64,000 nucleotides of DNA from Vibrio penaeicida (GTDB taxonomy: Bacteria > Pseudomonadota > Gammaproteobacteria > Enterobacterales > Vibrionaceae): contig NZ_AP025146.1 of assembly GCF_019977755.1 (NCBI RefSeq), positions 1 to 64,000 of the forward strand, given 5' to 3'. Each line of letters begins with the position of its first letter. Position 1 is the first letter of the stretch. The translations under genes and the position numbers were made by a program. This document shows positions 52,210 through 62,093 of this stretch, one piece after another. The notes below the pieces were generated by a model, which was not told the DNA's origin, ran no database searches, and worked only from the letters and a program-made list of their open reading frames with translations.

Positions 52210-53637
52210 ATGAAATCGCTTAAACCCCTAATCACCATCGCTTGCATAGGTCTGGTGCCGATGATTTGTAGTGCTGCTGAGTATTCAGACCCAAAACCAT
52301 TAGTTTCAAATGGGGCCGATACCCCTGCATCTGAATACAACGACTACTTGATACACTTCATCGCAAACGACACGAAATATTGTACTGGTCAATTTATTAG
52401 CCCTAAATTCATTCTCACAAACGCGCATTGTGTGGATATTCCTGATCCGTTTGGCGAGCCTAAACTTAGCATGGACATTACCGTTTTCGGCGGCATGAAT
52501 AAATTCGACTATTCTCGTGTCGTTGCTCAAGGCACTGTGCCTGTCCACCGTCTAGTCCACCGCAATATGAATGTAATTGATGAGTATCTGGACTATTTTA
52601 ACCCTATTGTTAATGCCTTCATTAGCCGATGGACTAACGAGCTCTATGGCGAACAATTCAATGGAAAGATGATTTTCGAAGGTCTTGCACCATCCCTATA
52701 TGAAGGGGCTTCTGATTTAGCTCTCATTGAAATGAACACAGAAGTGCCGCTTACTTCTATTGCGTTACCACAACGCTCCTTAAAGCTAGAAGAGGGTATG
52801 AGTTTCGATGATTTCAAGCAGAGCAGCATGTTTGCCAATAAGTCTTGGATCATGCGTGGGTTTGGGTCATCGGGGTATGATGATGTTCCAGACCCTACTG
52901 TTCTACAGCAATTCAAACCAAATTTTGTGATTGATCCACATTTAGTAGAATGCACTTTTTATACTGAAGGTGACATCGGTTCGCGAATGTGCGACGGGGA
53001 TATTCCCATGGTGAACGAAGGCTTTGGTGTTCGAATCACACCAAGAATAGAAGCCCTTTCATTGAACAATAAGGCTCCTGAAGTAGCTGCTCAACCAGGG
53101 GATTCAGGCAGTGGTGTTTATGAGTCTGGTACAGACAACTTATACTCTATAGCGACTCATCTATATGAGTCGATATCAGAAGATGGCCGCCTTCTTTGGG
53201 CAAATGGAATGGTGACCCTAGATCATGTCCTTTTTGAAATTGCGCGAGTCATCGATGACATTGTTGCTCCTACCGACGTCTACCTAGATTCGACGTCAGA
53301 CACCTCAGTGACTTTTGCCATTCAAAACCACACGCTTGAACGAGTGACATTCGATGAAATGGTTGGGAACCTTGACCTGCTGACTGACTGCGGTTCTGCA
53401 GTTGAAGCAACAGAGTCTTGTCTGATTACAATCGACTTTTCCGATGAGATTGCTCATTCGCCTGGAGGGTTTACGCACACCATCAATTTCTCAAACACCT
53501 CATCAACCAAAATTCATGTCGGGCCACCAGCCGATGCAAAGTATTCTAGTGAAATATCAGGCGGTAGTACTGGGCCAATCGCGCTTTTAATGACTTTGCT
53601 TCTTGGCTTGCGTCGTAAGTCTTTATGGGGTCGTTAA
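52210..53637 (+). CDS. Secreted trypsin-like serine protease with GlyGly-CTERM
   Basis: 475 aa. Signal peptide MKSLKPLITIACIGLVPMIC then SAAEYS. The triad is visible: H73 in TNAHC, D169 in SDLALIE and S299 in GDSGSG. The C-terminus has the GlyGly-CTERM form (GGSTGPIALLMTLLLGLRRK), as in Vibrio Ves proteases that leave through type II secretion and are processed by rhombosortase. Both would have to come from the host. Start chosen by TAAGGAAACC and the upstream element. Confidence 0.88.
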   Translation: MKSLKPLITIACIGLVPMICSAAEYSDPKPLVSNGADTPASEYNDYLIHFIANDTKYCTGQFISPKFILTNAHCVDIPDPFGEPKLSMDITVFGGMNKFDYSRVVAQGTVPVHRLVHRNMNVIDEYLDYFNPIVNAFISRWTNELYGEQFNGKMIFEGLAPSLYEGASDLALIEMNTEVPLTSIALPQRSLKLEEGMSFDDFKQSSMFANKSWIMRGFGSSGYDDVPDPTVLQQFKPNFVIDPHLVECTFYTEGDIGSRMCDGDIPMVNEGFGVRITPRIEALSLNNKAPEVAAQPGDSGSGVYESGTDNLYSIATHLYESISEDGRLLWANGMVTLDHVLFEIARVIDDIVAPTDVYLDSTSDTSVTFAIQNHTLERVTFDEMVGNLDLLTDCGSAVEATESCLITIDFSDEIAHSPGGFTHTINFSNTSSTKIHVGPPADAKYSSEISGGSTGPIALLMTLLLGLRRKSLWGR

Positions 53638-53638
53638 A

Positions 53639-54019
53639 ATGAAGCAGCTATCGAAAATGGAAGTCGTAATATACTGGTTACTGTTGGTGGCCTACGTATT
53701 ACTGTTAAATGGGGTGGTAATTTTGGCTGAAACTCGTGCTGGTCAAATGCTCGAAGGAGCGTTGACTATCTTGATATTTCTGTCAGCGTTCTTTTCTGTC
53801 TGCCAAATTATTGGTGAGCATTCTTCTAGCTATCACTTCTTTAGACCGCGACAGGTTCCGGTCTCCATTGATCTAGTGCTCTTGCTAATTACGGGCTTTG
53901 TCGGTTGGCAATTGGACAATTTAATTGTGGTGTTTTCTTGCTTGATATCGGTTTTAACATTGAAAAAAATCGAAACGATCAGACAAACACTCCATCCAAA
54001 CAATGACGACTCTGTATAA
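53639..54019 (+). CDS. Hypothetical membrane protein (126 aa)
   Basis: Three to four membrane helices (VVIYWLLLVAYVLLLNGVVI; ALTILIFLSAFFSVCQII; VLLLITGFVGWQL) with a short charged tail. Its ATG is one base after the protease stop, so it is co-translated with it. Not recognised. Confidence 0.65.
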   Translation: MKQLSKMEVVIYWLLLVAYVLLLNGVVILAETRAGQMLEGALTILIFLSAFFSVCQIIGEHSSSYHFFRPRQVPVSIDLVLLLITGFVGWQLDNLIVVFSCLISVLTLKKIETIRQTLHPNNDDSV

Positions 54020-54036
54020 CCAATTACCGCATAATT

Positions 54037-54058
54037 AAGGGGGTTATACCCCCTTTTT
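54037..54058 (+). terminator. Terminator after protease operon
   Basis: AAGGGGGT, 3-base loop, ACCCCCTT and a run of five Ts. It ends the two-gene operon. Confidence 0.85.
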
Positions 54059-54101
54059 CAATTTGGCAATGATTCCCACACCCCGTTTTCCTCAAAAAGT
54101 A

Positions 54102-54113
54102 TTTTCGCTTATA
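54102..54113 (+). promoter_or_regulatory. TTTTCGCTTATA element before 54144 gene
   Basis: 42 bases before the chosen ATG; it is the main argument for that start. Confidence 0.55.
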
Positions 54114-54143
54114 TCAGTACCTACCACATACACAGGTATTAAT

Positions 54144-54695
54144 ATGAACTCTCTAGATCTACTAATGAGCGAGTTGGAAACCACATCCGAACGATCACTG
54201 AAATTGGGGTATTTCCACCCTGCATCAACCGAGTACATTGTAAAGTCTGCGGATCTTTCTTCAAATCCTAAGCTGTATCTCAAGTACATCGCGGCGATTG
54301 AGCAAGTGATCAAGATGCCTACTATTGGAATGCAAATGCTCATCAAAGCATACGTGAACTCTTCATCACCTCGAAACATTTCCATCCGTAACTACAACTC
54401 TGATATCAATGACTGCCCAATTTTGGATCGCTGCCCTGTATTCCACCTGAATTACGCATTGAAAGAGTTGCCAGGGCAAATGACTGCACCAAAAGAGCTT
54501 GTGGTTCTTACTCAGCACTTGGCATCGGAAAGGGGCCGTAAACTCTACTTTGAACGACTCAGGTTTCAAAACATTGATGAACGCAAGCCATTAACGGTCG
54601 AAGATCTTCGTTCATGGGTATTATTAAACCTCACCAATTATTCCGTGTACGAGTTTGCGCATGGCCAAAACGAACTCATGTTGTGTGTGGGGTAA
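54144..54695 (+). CDS. Hypothetical 183-aa protein
   Basis: Not recognised. Soluble, with a mostly helical N-terminal half (DLLMSELETTSERSLKLGYF) and a central CPILDRCPVFH cysteine pair. It has a strong element-based start at 54144; an earlier ATG at 54063 would sit before that element. Confidence 0.55.
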   Translation: MNSLDLLMSELETTSERSLKLGYFHPASTEYIVKSADLSSNPKLYLKYIAAIEQVIKMPTIGMQMLIKAYVNSSSPRNISIRNYNSDINDCPILDRCPVFHLNYALKELPGQMTAPKELVVLTQHLASERGRKLYFERLRFQNIDERKPLTVEDLRSWVLLNLTNYSVYEFAHGQNELMLCVG

Positions 54696-54718
54696 TCAGT
54701 GATGTACCTTTTACCCAC

Positions 54719-54725
54719 TTGTCGG
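54719..54725 (+). promoter_or_regulatory. TTGTCGG element before the nuclease gene
   Basis: The only rightward copy. The gene start is 90 bases away rather than 56-62; an ATG at the usual distance (54775) opens only a three-codon frame, so spacing may have changed. Confidence 0.4.
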
Positions 54726-54808
54726 CGCTTAATTGGCACTCACAATGGAAGTAAGGCATTTGCCCAATTCCAATATGTTGTATTGACCGCAGCGAAGGAG
54801 ATCATGTT

Positions 54809-55678
54809 GTGAGAGACAAACAAATCGCAATGAGTGAGAGTGAACTTGCTGAAATTGGTGGACGTTTTTTTGAATACTTAGGTTACAACCTTTACCCCGA
54901 AGTTGTTATTCCCAATTTTAATGGCCGTCCCGATTATATCGGCGTAAAAGGAAGCTTGGTGGCAGCATTCGAGTACAAAAAGTCATTGGGCTTCAATGTA
55001 CTTGAGCAGCTCACTCGATGGCATAGTGAGTATGTACAGGCGCTAAACAGTGAGTATATGGATGAGTCGAAAAAAGGAATTCCACATTTGCTTATTGCAG
55101 TCACTCAAAAGCCGAATAGCCATAGTTCTCGTAGCCGACTTAAACAAGAAATCATCGATCAATATCGGTTAGGACATTTCGAGATATCTAAGCTCGCCAG
55201 TGCGTATTGCCATCGTAGAGACAGAGAAAACATACCTGATGGTCAAGTGTACTCATACTACGAATCGTCTTATAAACTTCACCAAGGCGGTTTCGAGTAT
55301 GAGCTTCGCGAAATCACCGCGCCGCGGATCCAAACGGGCTCGAGAAGAACAGCACACAGAATTGCATTGCACCTCAATCCAGACATGAAAATTGGACAAG
55401 CTGGTACCAGTGGTGCTCAAGGTGGGTATATGACGCCTTTTCGCCGCACTATGTTAAAGGTTAAGAATGTTCTTGAACGGGGAGGAGACTGGCTTATGAC
55501 GGATATTCTAGAAGTGGTGAACAATGAGCTTGGTGGACACCACTACTGCAGCGACACATCAGCACGAAGCGGTATTTCAAAGTTGATTGAAGAACTGGAA
55601 ATTGGGACAAAAGTAAACGAGTATCCACCCAAATATCGCCTATTTAGTAGAACTTTAACTCCAAGGAAAGATACATGA
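54809..55678 (+). CDS. PD-(D/E)XK nuclease-like protein
   Basis: 289 aa from a GTG with GAAGGAG upstream (or an ATG seven codons later). The N-terminal domain reads ELAEIGGRFFEYLGYNL, then GRPDYIGVKG and AAFEYKKSLGF, giving the D-x(n)-E-x-K active-site spacing; NVLEQLTRW follows. The C-terminal third (MTDILEVVNNEL; SGISKLIEELEIG) looks like a winged helix. Possibly a restriction or defence nuclease. Its stop overlaps the ATG of a 22-codon frame. Confidence 0.65.
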   Translation: MRDKQIAMSESELAEIGGRFFEYLGYNLYPEVVIPNFNGRPDYIGVKGSLVAAFEYKKSLGFNVLEQLTRWHSEYVQALNSEYMDESKKGIPHLLIAVTQKPNSHSSRSRLKQEIIDQYRLGHFEISKLASAYCHRRDRENIPDGQVYSYYESSYKLHQGGFEYELREITAPRIQTGSRRTAHRIALHLNPDMKIGQAGTSGAQGGYMTPFRRTMLKVKNVLERGGDWLMTDILEVVNNELGGHHYCSDTSARSGISKLIEELEIGTKVNEYPPKYRLFSRTLTPRKDT

Positions 55679-55743
55679 CTGTATTAACCATTGGCAACGT
55701 AGTTATAAGAAATGTTCAACATTATTGGGAAGTGGCAACATAG
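55675..55743 (+). CDS. Short 22-aa frame after the nuclease gene
   Basis: MTVLTIGNVVIRNVQHYWEV in an ATGA overlap with the nuclease. It looks like the first strand of a KilA-N/antirepressor-type domain cut short by a stop codon, so it may be a remnant. Evidence is thin. Confidence 0.25.
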   Translation: MTVLTIGNVVIRNVQHYWEVAT

Positions 55744-55756
55744 CACTTTGATTTGT

Positions 55757-55805
55757 TACTGCGAGCTCCATTGCTTAATTGATGAACCAAAAATAGCTCG
55801 CAGTA
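55757..55805. repeat. 11-bp perfect inverted repeat near the Tn10 insertion
   Basis: TACTGCGAGCT at 55757-55767 and AGCTCGCAGTA at 55795-55805, 27-base loop. A second hairpin GTACCG/CGGTAC follows at once, 20 bases before the Tn10 target. Function unknown; it lacks a T run. Confidence 0.6.
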
Positions 55806-55824
55806 CCGTAACCTAGCGGTACCA

Positions 55825-55833
55825 TGCTCAGCA
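55825..55833 (+). repeat. Tn10 target-site copy TGCTCAGCA
   Basis: Nine bases directly before the IS10 outside end. It fits the known Tn10 hotspot NGCTNAGCN exactly. The matching copy should follow the far end of Tn10 beyond the window. Confidence 0.85.
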
Positions 55834-55879
55834 CTGATGAATCCCCTAATGATTTTGGTAAAAATCATTAAGTTAAGGT

Positions 55880-55948
55880 GGATACACATCTTGTCATATG
55901 ATCAAATGGTTTCGCGAAAAATCAATAATCAGACAACAAGATGTGCGA
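55880..55948 (-). ncRNA. RNA-OUT, antisense RNA of IS10
   Basis: The minus strand starts TCGCACATCTTGTTG and folds with the distal GACAAGATGTG into the stable stem-loop of RNA-OUT. It covers the transposase ribosome site and start (ATG at 55941) and blocks transposase translation. About 69 nt; ends estimated from the known RNA. Confidence 0.85.
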
Positions 55949-57149
55949 ACTCGATATTTTACACGACTCTCTTTACCAATTCTGCCCCGAATTACACTTA
56001 AAACGACTCAACAGCTTAACGTTGGCTTGCCACGCATTACTTGACTGTAAAACTCTCACTCTTACCGAACTTGGCCGTAACCTGCCAACCAAAGCGAGAA
56101 CAAAACATAACATCAAACGAATCGACCGATTGTTAGGTAATCGTCACCTCCACAAAGAGAGACTCGCTGTATACCGTTGGCATGCTAGCTTTATCTGTTC
56201 GGGCAATACGATGCCCATTGTACTTGTTGACTGGTCTGATATTCGTGAGCAAAAACGGCTTATGGTATTGCGAGCTTCAGTCGCACTACACGGTCGTTCT
56301 GTTACTCTTTATGAGAAAGCGTTCCCGCTTTCAGAGCAATGTTCAAAGAAAGCTCATGACCAATTTCTAGCCGACCTTGCGAGCATTCTACCGAGTAACA
56401 CCACACCGCTCATTGTCAGTGATGCTGGCTTTAAAGTGCCATGGTATAAATCCGTTGAGAAGCTGGGTTGGTACTGGTTAAGTCGAGTAAGAGGAAAAGT
56501 ACAATATGCAGACCTAGGAGCGGAAAACTGGAAACCTATCAGCAACTTACATGATATGTCATCTAGTCACTCAAAGACTTTAGGCTATAAGAGGCTGACT
56601 AAAAGCAATCCAATCTCATGCCAAATTCTATTGTATAAATCTCGCTCTAAAGGCCGAAAAAATCAGCGCTCGACACGGACTCATTGTCACCACCCGTCAC
56701 CTAAAATCTACTCAGCGTCGGCAAAGGAGCCATGGATTCTAGCAACTAACTTACCTGTTGAAATTCGAACACCCAAACAACTTGTTAATATCTATTCGAA
56801 GCGAATGCAGATTGAAGAAACCTTCCGAGACTTGAAAAGTCCTGCCTACGGACTAGGCCTACGCCATAGCCGAACGAGCAGCTCAGAGCGTTTTGATATC
56901 ATGCTGCTAATCGCCCTGATGCTTCAACTAACATGTTGGCTTGCGGGCGTTCATGCTCAGAAACAAGGTTGGGACAAGCACTTCCAGGCTAACACAGTCA
57001 GAAATCGAAACGTACTCTCAACAGTTCGCTTAGGCATGGAAGTTTTGCGGCATTCTGGCTACACAATAACAAGGGAAGACTTACTCGTGGCTGCAACCCT
57101 ACTAGCTCAAAATTTATTCACACATGGTTACGCTTTGGGGAAATTATGA
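55941..57149 (+). CDS. tnpA: IS10 transposase
   Basis: 402-aa cut-and-paste transposase of the IS4 family, full length (MCELDILHDSLYQF to HGYALGKL). The DDE triad is visible in IVLVDWSD, IVSDAGFK and the YREK-type signature region MQIEETFRDLKS. Translation is held down by RNA-OUT, and a Dam site lies near the promoter, as usual for IS10. Confidence 0.97.
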   Translation: MCELDILHDSLYQFCPELHLKRLNSLTLACHALLDCKTLTLTELGRNLPTKARTKHNIKRIDRLLGNRHLHKERLAVYRWHASFICSGNTMPIVLVDWSDIREQKRLMVLRASVALHGRSVTLYEKAFPLSEQCSKKAHDQFLADLASILPSNTTPLIVSDAGFKVPWYKSVEKLGWYWLSRVRGKVQYADLGAENWKPISNLHDMSSSHSKTLGYKRLTKSNPISCQILLYKSRSKGRKNQRSTRTHCHHPSPKIYSASAKEPWILATNLPVEIRTPKQLVNIYSKRMQIEETFRDLKSPAYGLGLRHSRTSSSERFDIMLLIALMLQLTCWLAGVHAQKQGWDKHFQANTVRNRNVLSTVRLGMEVLRHSGYTITREDLLVAATLLAQNLFTHGYALGKL

Positions 57150-57158
57150 GGGGATCTC

Positions 57159-57575
57159 TCAGTGCATTGCCTCCAATTCCCATAATTTATTACGCCGATA
57201 ATAACTTGGTGTAACCTTAAAAATGTACTTAAATCGACGTGTAAAAGATTGTTGGGAATCAAATTGATATTTTAATGCGATCTCAAGGATAGTTTTTTTC
57301 GTCAACCTCAACTCAACAGCCGCTTTCGTCAAACGACGAGCACGAATATAGCTAGCCAGTGTGACCCCTGTTACTTTTTTGAACAGCCGCTGAAAATACC
57401 ACTTGGTATAACCCGCTTTATTCGCCACATCATCAAGCAGTAAAGACTGATCTAAATTATGTTCAATCCATAATAGAACATCTTTGATAACCGTTGTATG
57501 AAACTGCTTATCATCATATCTTAATTGGATGTTATTAGCTTTATTTTGATAGCGAGAATGCTGTTCAATATACAT
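57159..57575 (-). CDS. tetD: TetD, AraC-family regulator of Tn10
   Basis: 138 aa, an AraC/XylS DNA-binding domain with two HTHs (LLLDDVANKAGYTKWYFQRL; ILEIALKYQFDSQQSFTRRF). Related to SoxS/MarA/Rob and known to switch on some of their targets. Divergent from tetC; its 3' end overlaps the IS10 inside end. Confidence 0.95.
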   Translation of the reverse strand: MYIEQHSRYQNKANNIQLRYDDKQFHTTVIKDVLLWIEHNLDQSLLLDDVANKAGYTKWYFQRLFKKVTGVTLASYIRARRLTKAAVELRLTKKTILEIALKYQFDSQQSFTRRFKYIFKVTPSYYRRNKLWELEAMH

Positions 57576-57662
57576 AAAATAACCTAAATGTTCTTAAGAT
57601 TGTCACGACCACATCATCATGATACCATAAACATACTGACGGTATGTTATTTTAAATCTATC

Positions 57663-58256
57663 ATGGAAAATAAAAATCATCAACAAGAAAATTTTAAGAG
57701 TACCTATCAATCACTGGTTAACTCAGCACGAATATTGTTTGTTGAAAAAGGCTATCAAGCTGTTTCAATAGATGAGATCTCGGGAAAAGCGTTGGTGACC
57801 AAAGGTGCCTTTTATCATCACTTTAAAAATAAAAAACAATTACTCAGTGCCTGTTATAAGCAGCAATTAATTATGATTGATGCCTACATCACAACAAAAA
57901 CTGATTTAACAAATGGTTGGTCTGCCTTAGAAAGTATATTTGAACATTATCTTGATTATATTATTGATAATAATAAAAACCTTATCCCTATCCAAGAAGT
58001 GATGCCTATCATTGGTTGGAATGAACTTGAAAAAATTAGCCTTGAATACATTACTGGTAAGGTAAACGCCATTGTCAGCAAATTGATCCAAGAGAACCAA
58101 CTTAAAGCTTATGATGATGATGTGCTTAAAAACTTACTCAATGGCTGGTTTATGCATATCGCAATACATGCGAAAAACCTAAAAGAGCTTGCCGATAAAA
58201 AAGGCCAATTTATTGCTATTTACCGCGGCTTTTTATTGAGCTTGAAAGATAAATAA
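57663..58256 (+). CDS. tetC: TetC, TetR-family regulator of Tn10
   Basis: 197 aa beginning MENKNHQQENFKSTYQSL. N-terminal HTH (IDEISGKALVTKGAFYHHFK). Known to repress tetD and itself. The ATG at 57663 is the established start; in-frame codons upstream belong to the tetC/tetD promoter region. Confidence 0.95.
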   Translation: MENKNHQQENFKSTYQSLVNSARILFVEKGYQAVSIDEISGKALVTKGAFYHHFKNKKQLLSACYKQQLIMIDAYITTKTDLTNGWSALESIFEHYLDYIIDNNKNLIPIQEVMPIIGWNELEKISLEYITGKVNAIVSKLIQENQLKAYDDDVLKNLLNGWFMHIAIHAKNLKELADKKGQFIAIYRGFLLSLKDK

Positions 58257-58300
58257 AATAGATAGGTTTTATTTGAAGCTAAATCTTCTTTATCGTAAAA

Positions 58301-58335
58301 AATGCCCTCTTGGGTTATCAAGAGGGTCATTATAT
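58301..58335. terminator. Terminator between tetC and tetA
   Basis: CCCTCTTG, 6-base loop, CAAGAGGG with A-rich and T-rich sides, between the convergent genes. Can work both ways. Confidence 0.8.
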
Positions 58336-58368
58336 TTCGCGGAATAACATCATTTGGTGACGAAATAA

Positions 58369-59574
58369 CTAAGCACTTGTCTCCTGTTTACTCCCCTGAG
58401 CTTGAGGGGTTAACATGAAGGTCATCGATAGCAGGATAATAATACAGTAAAACGCTAAACCAATAATCCAAATCCAGCCATCCCAAATTGGTAGTGAATG
58501 ATTATAAATAACAGCAAACAGTAATGGGCCAATAACACCGGTTGCATTGTTAAGGCTCACCAATAATCCCTGTAAAGCACCTTGCTGATGACTCTTTGTT
58601 TGGATAGACATCACTCCCTGTAATGCAGGTAAAGCGATCCCACCACCAGCCAATAAAATTAAAACAGGGAAAACTAACCAACCTTCAGATATAAACGCTA
58701 AAAAGGCAAATGCACTACTATCTGCAATAAATCCGAGCAGTACTGCCGTTTTTTCGCCCCATTTAGTGGCTATTCTTCCTGCCACAAAGGCTTGGAATAC
58801 TGAGTGTAAAAGACCAAGACCCGCTAATGAAAAGCCAACCATCATGCTATTCCATCCAAAACGATTTTCGGTAAATAGCACCCACACCGTTGCGGGAATT
58901 TGGCCTATCAATTGCGCTGAAAAATAAATAATCAACAAAATGGGCATCGTTTTAAATAAAGTGATGTATACCGAATTCGATTGCGTCTCAACCCCTACTT
59001 CGGTATCTGTATTATCACGTGTATTTTTGGTTTCACGGAACCAAAACATAACCACAAGGAAAGTGACAATATTTAGCAACGCAGCGATAAAAAAGGGACT
59101 ATGCGGTGAAATCTCTCCTGCAAAACCACCAATAATAGGCCCCGCTATTAAACCAAGCCCAAAACTTGCCCCTAACCAACCGAACCACTTCACGCGTTGA
59201 GAAGCTGAGGTGGTATCGGCAATGACCGATGCCGCGACAGCCCCAGTAGCTCCTGTGATCCCTGAAAGCAAACGGCCTAAATACAGCATCCAAAGCGCAC
59301 TTGAAAAAGCCAGCAATAAGTAATCCAGCGATGCGCCTATTAATGACAACAACAGCACTGGGCGCCGACCAAATCGGTCAGACATTTTTCCAAGCCAAGG
59401 AGCAAAGATAACCTGCATTAACGCATAAAGTGCAAGCAATACGCCAAAGTGGTTAGCGATATCTTCCGAAGCAATAAATTCACGTAATAACGTTGGCAAG
59501 ACTGGCATGATAAGGCCAATCCCCATGGCATCGAGTAACGTAATTACCAATGCGATCTTTGTCGAACTATTCAT
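58369..59574 (-). CDS. tetA(B): TetA(B) tetracycline efflux pump
   Basis: 401-aa twelve-helix MFS antiporter that exports tetracycline-metal complexes for protons, class B, giving tetracycline and minocycline resistance. The MFS loop 2-3 motif GKMSDRFGRRPVLL is intact, as are the start MNSSTKIALVITLLDAMGIG and the end SKQETSA. Controlled by TetR at two operators. The start at 59574 is the known one. Confidence 0.98.
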   Translation of the reverse strand: MNSSTKIALVITLLDAMGIGLIMPVLPTLLREFIASEDIANHFGVLLALYALMQVIFAPWLGKMSDRFGRRPVLLLSLIGASLDYLLLAFSSALWMLYLGRLLSGITGATGAVAASVIADTTSASQRVKWFGWLGASFGLGLIAGPIIGGFAGEISPHSPFFIAALLNIVTFLVVMFWFRETKNTRDNTDTEVGVETQSNSVYITLFKTMPILLIIYFSAQLIGQIPATVWVLFTENRFGWNSMMVGFSLAGLGLLHSVFQAFVAGRIATKWGEKTAVLLGFIADSSAFAFLAFISEGWLVFPVLILLAGGGIALPALQGVMSIQTKSHQQGALQGLLVSLNNATGVIGPLLFAVIYNHSLPIWDGWIWIIGLAFYCIIILLSMTFMLTPQAQGSKQETSA

Positions 59575-59582
59575 TTCACTTT

Positions 59583-59601
59583 TCTCTATCACTGATAGGG
59601 A
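59583..59601. promoter_or_regulatory. tetO2: tet operator O2
   Basis: TCTCTATCACTGATAGGGA, exact reverse complement of the class B operator TCCCTATCAGTGATAGAGA, next to the tetA start. Confidence 0.95.
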
Positions 59602-59612
59602 GTGGTAAAATA

Positions 59613-59631
59613 ACTCTATCAATGATAGAGT
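59613..59631. promoter_or_regulatory. tetO1: tet operator O1
   Basis: ACTCTATCAATGATAGAGT, reverse complement of ACTCTATCATTGATAGAGT, next to the tetR start; controls both genes. Confidence 0.95.
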
Positions 59632-59646
59632 GTCAACAAAAATTAG

Positions 59647-60943
<1,297 letters not shown>

Positions 60944-60950
60944 CGCAAGT

Positions 60951-61650
<700 letters not shown>

Positions 61651-62093
61651 ATTTTTCTCCGTTATTAATCAACAAACAGAGTAATCCACCCGAAAATTAA
61701 CACTTCGATAAGCAACGAAATATAGAAAGGTCATGCTGCTGTTTTATGTTGTATATCACACTTCTTTAAATTGCTCGGCCTGCGCTTATCATGTTCTCCT
61801 TCTCTTATAATTTTGTTTATTATTTATACTTTTTTATTTTTTGCTATCACCGAAAATAGTGCGGATCCCGCATGGTATTTAGGTTTACCCATCATTAAAT
61901 ACCATTGTTGTTATTTTAATCTTTTTAATATTTCATGATTAAGATCACACTAAAATTATGACCCTATTAACTAAAAGTTATGGATACCCTAATAAAACTC
62001 ATTGTTAAAGATTAGTTAACCAAAGTAACTTCATTTTTCACTATTGTTAAATTGTTATAGTGAAAATTCTGGTAAACTAATAGAGGTAAAAAA
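61651..62093. promoter_or_regulatory. Divergent promoter region before gltS
   Basis: 443 bases, very AT-rich, without a gene. Contains TGATTAAGATCACAC (FNR/CRP-like half sites) near 61937. AGAGGTAAAAAA precedes the gltS start. Confidence 0.5.

Larger units (their letters stand above)
55834..57162 (+). mobile_element. IS10: IS10, intact copy
   Basis: From the outside end CTGATGAATCCCC to the inside end (GGGGATCTCTCAG), 1329 bp, the exact IS10 size. Its transposase is full length. Compared with the part of the other copy that is visible it lacks three C-terminal substitutions, so it is probably the active IS10-Right. Confidence 0.97.
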
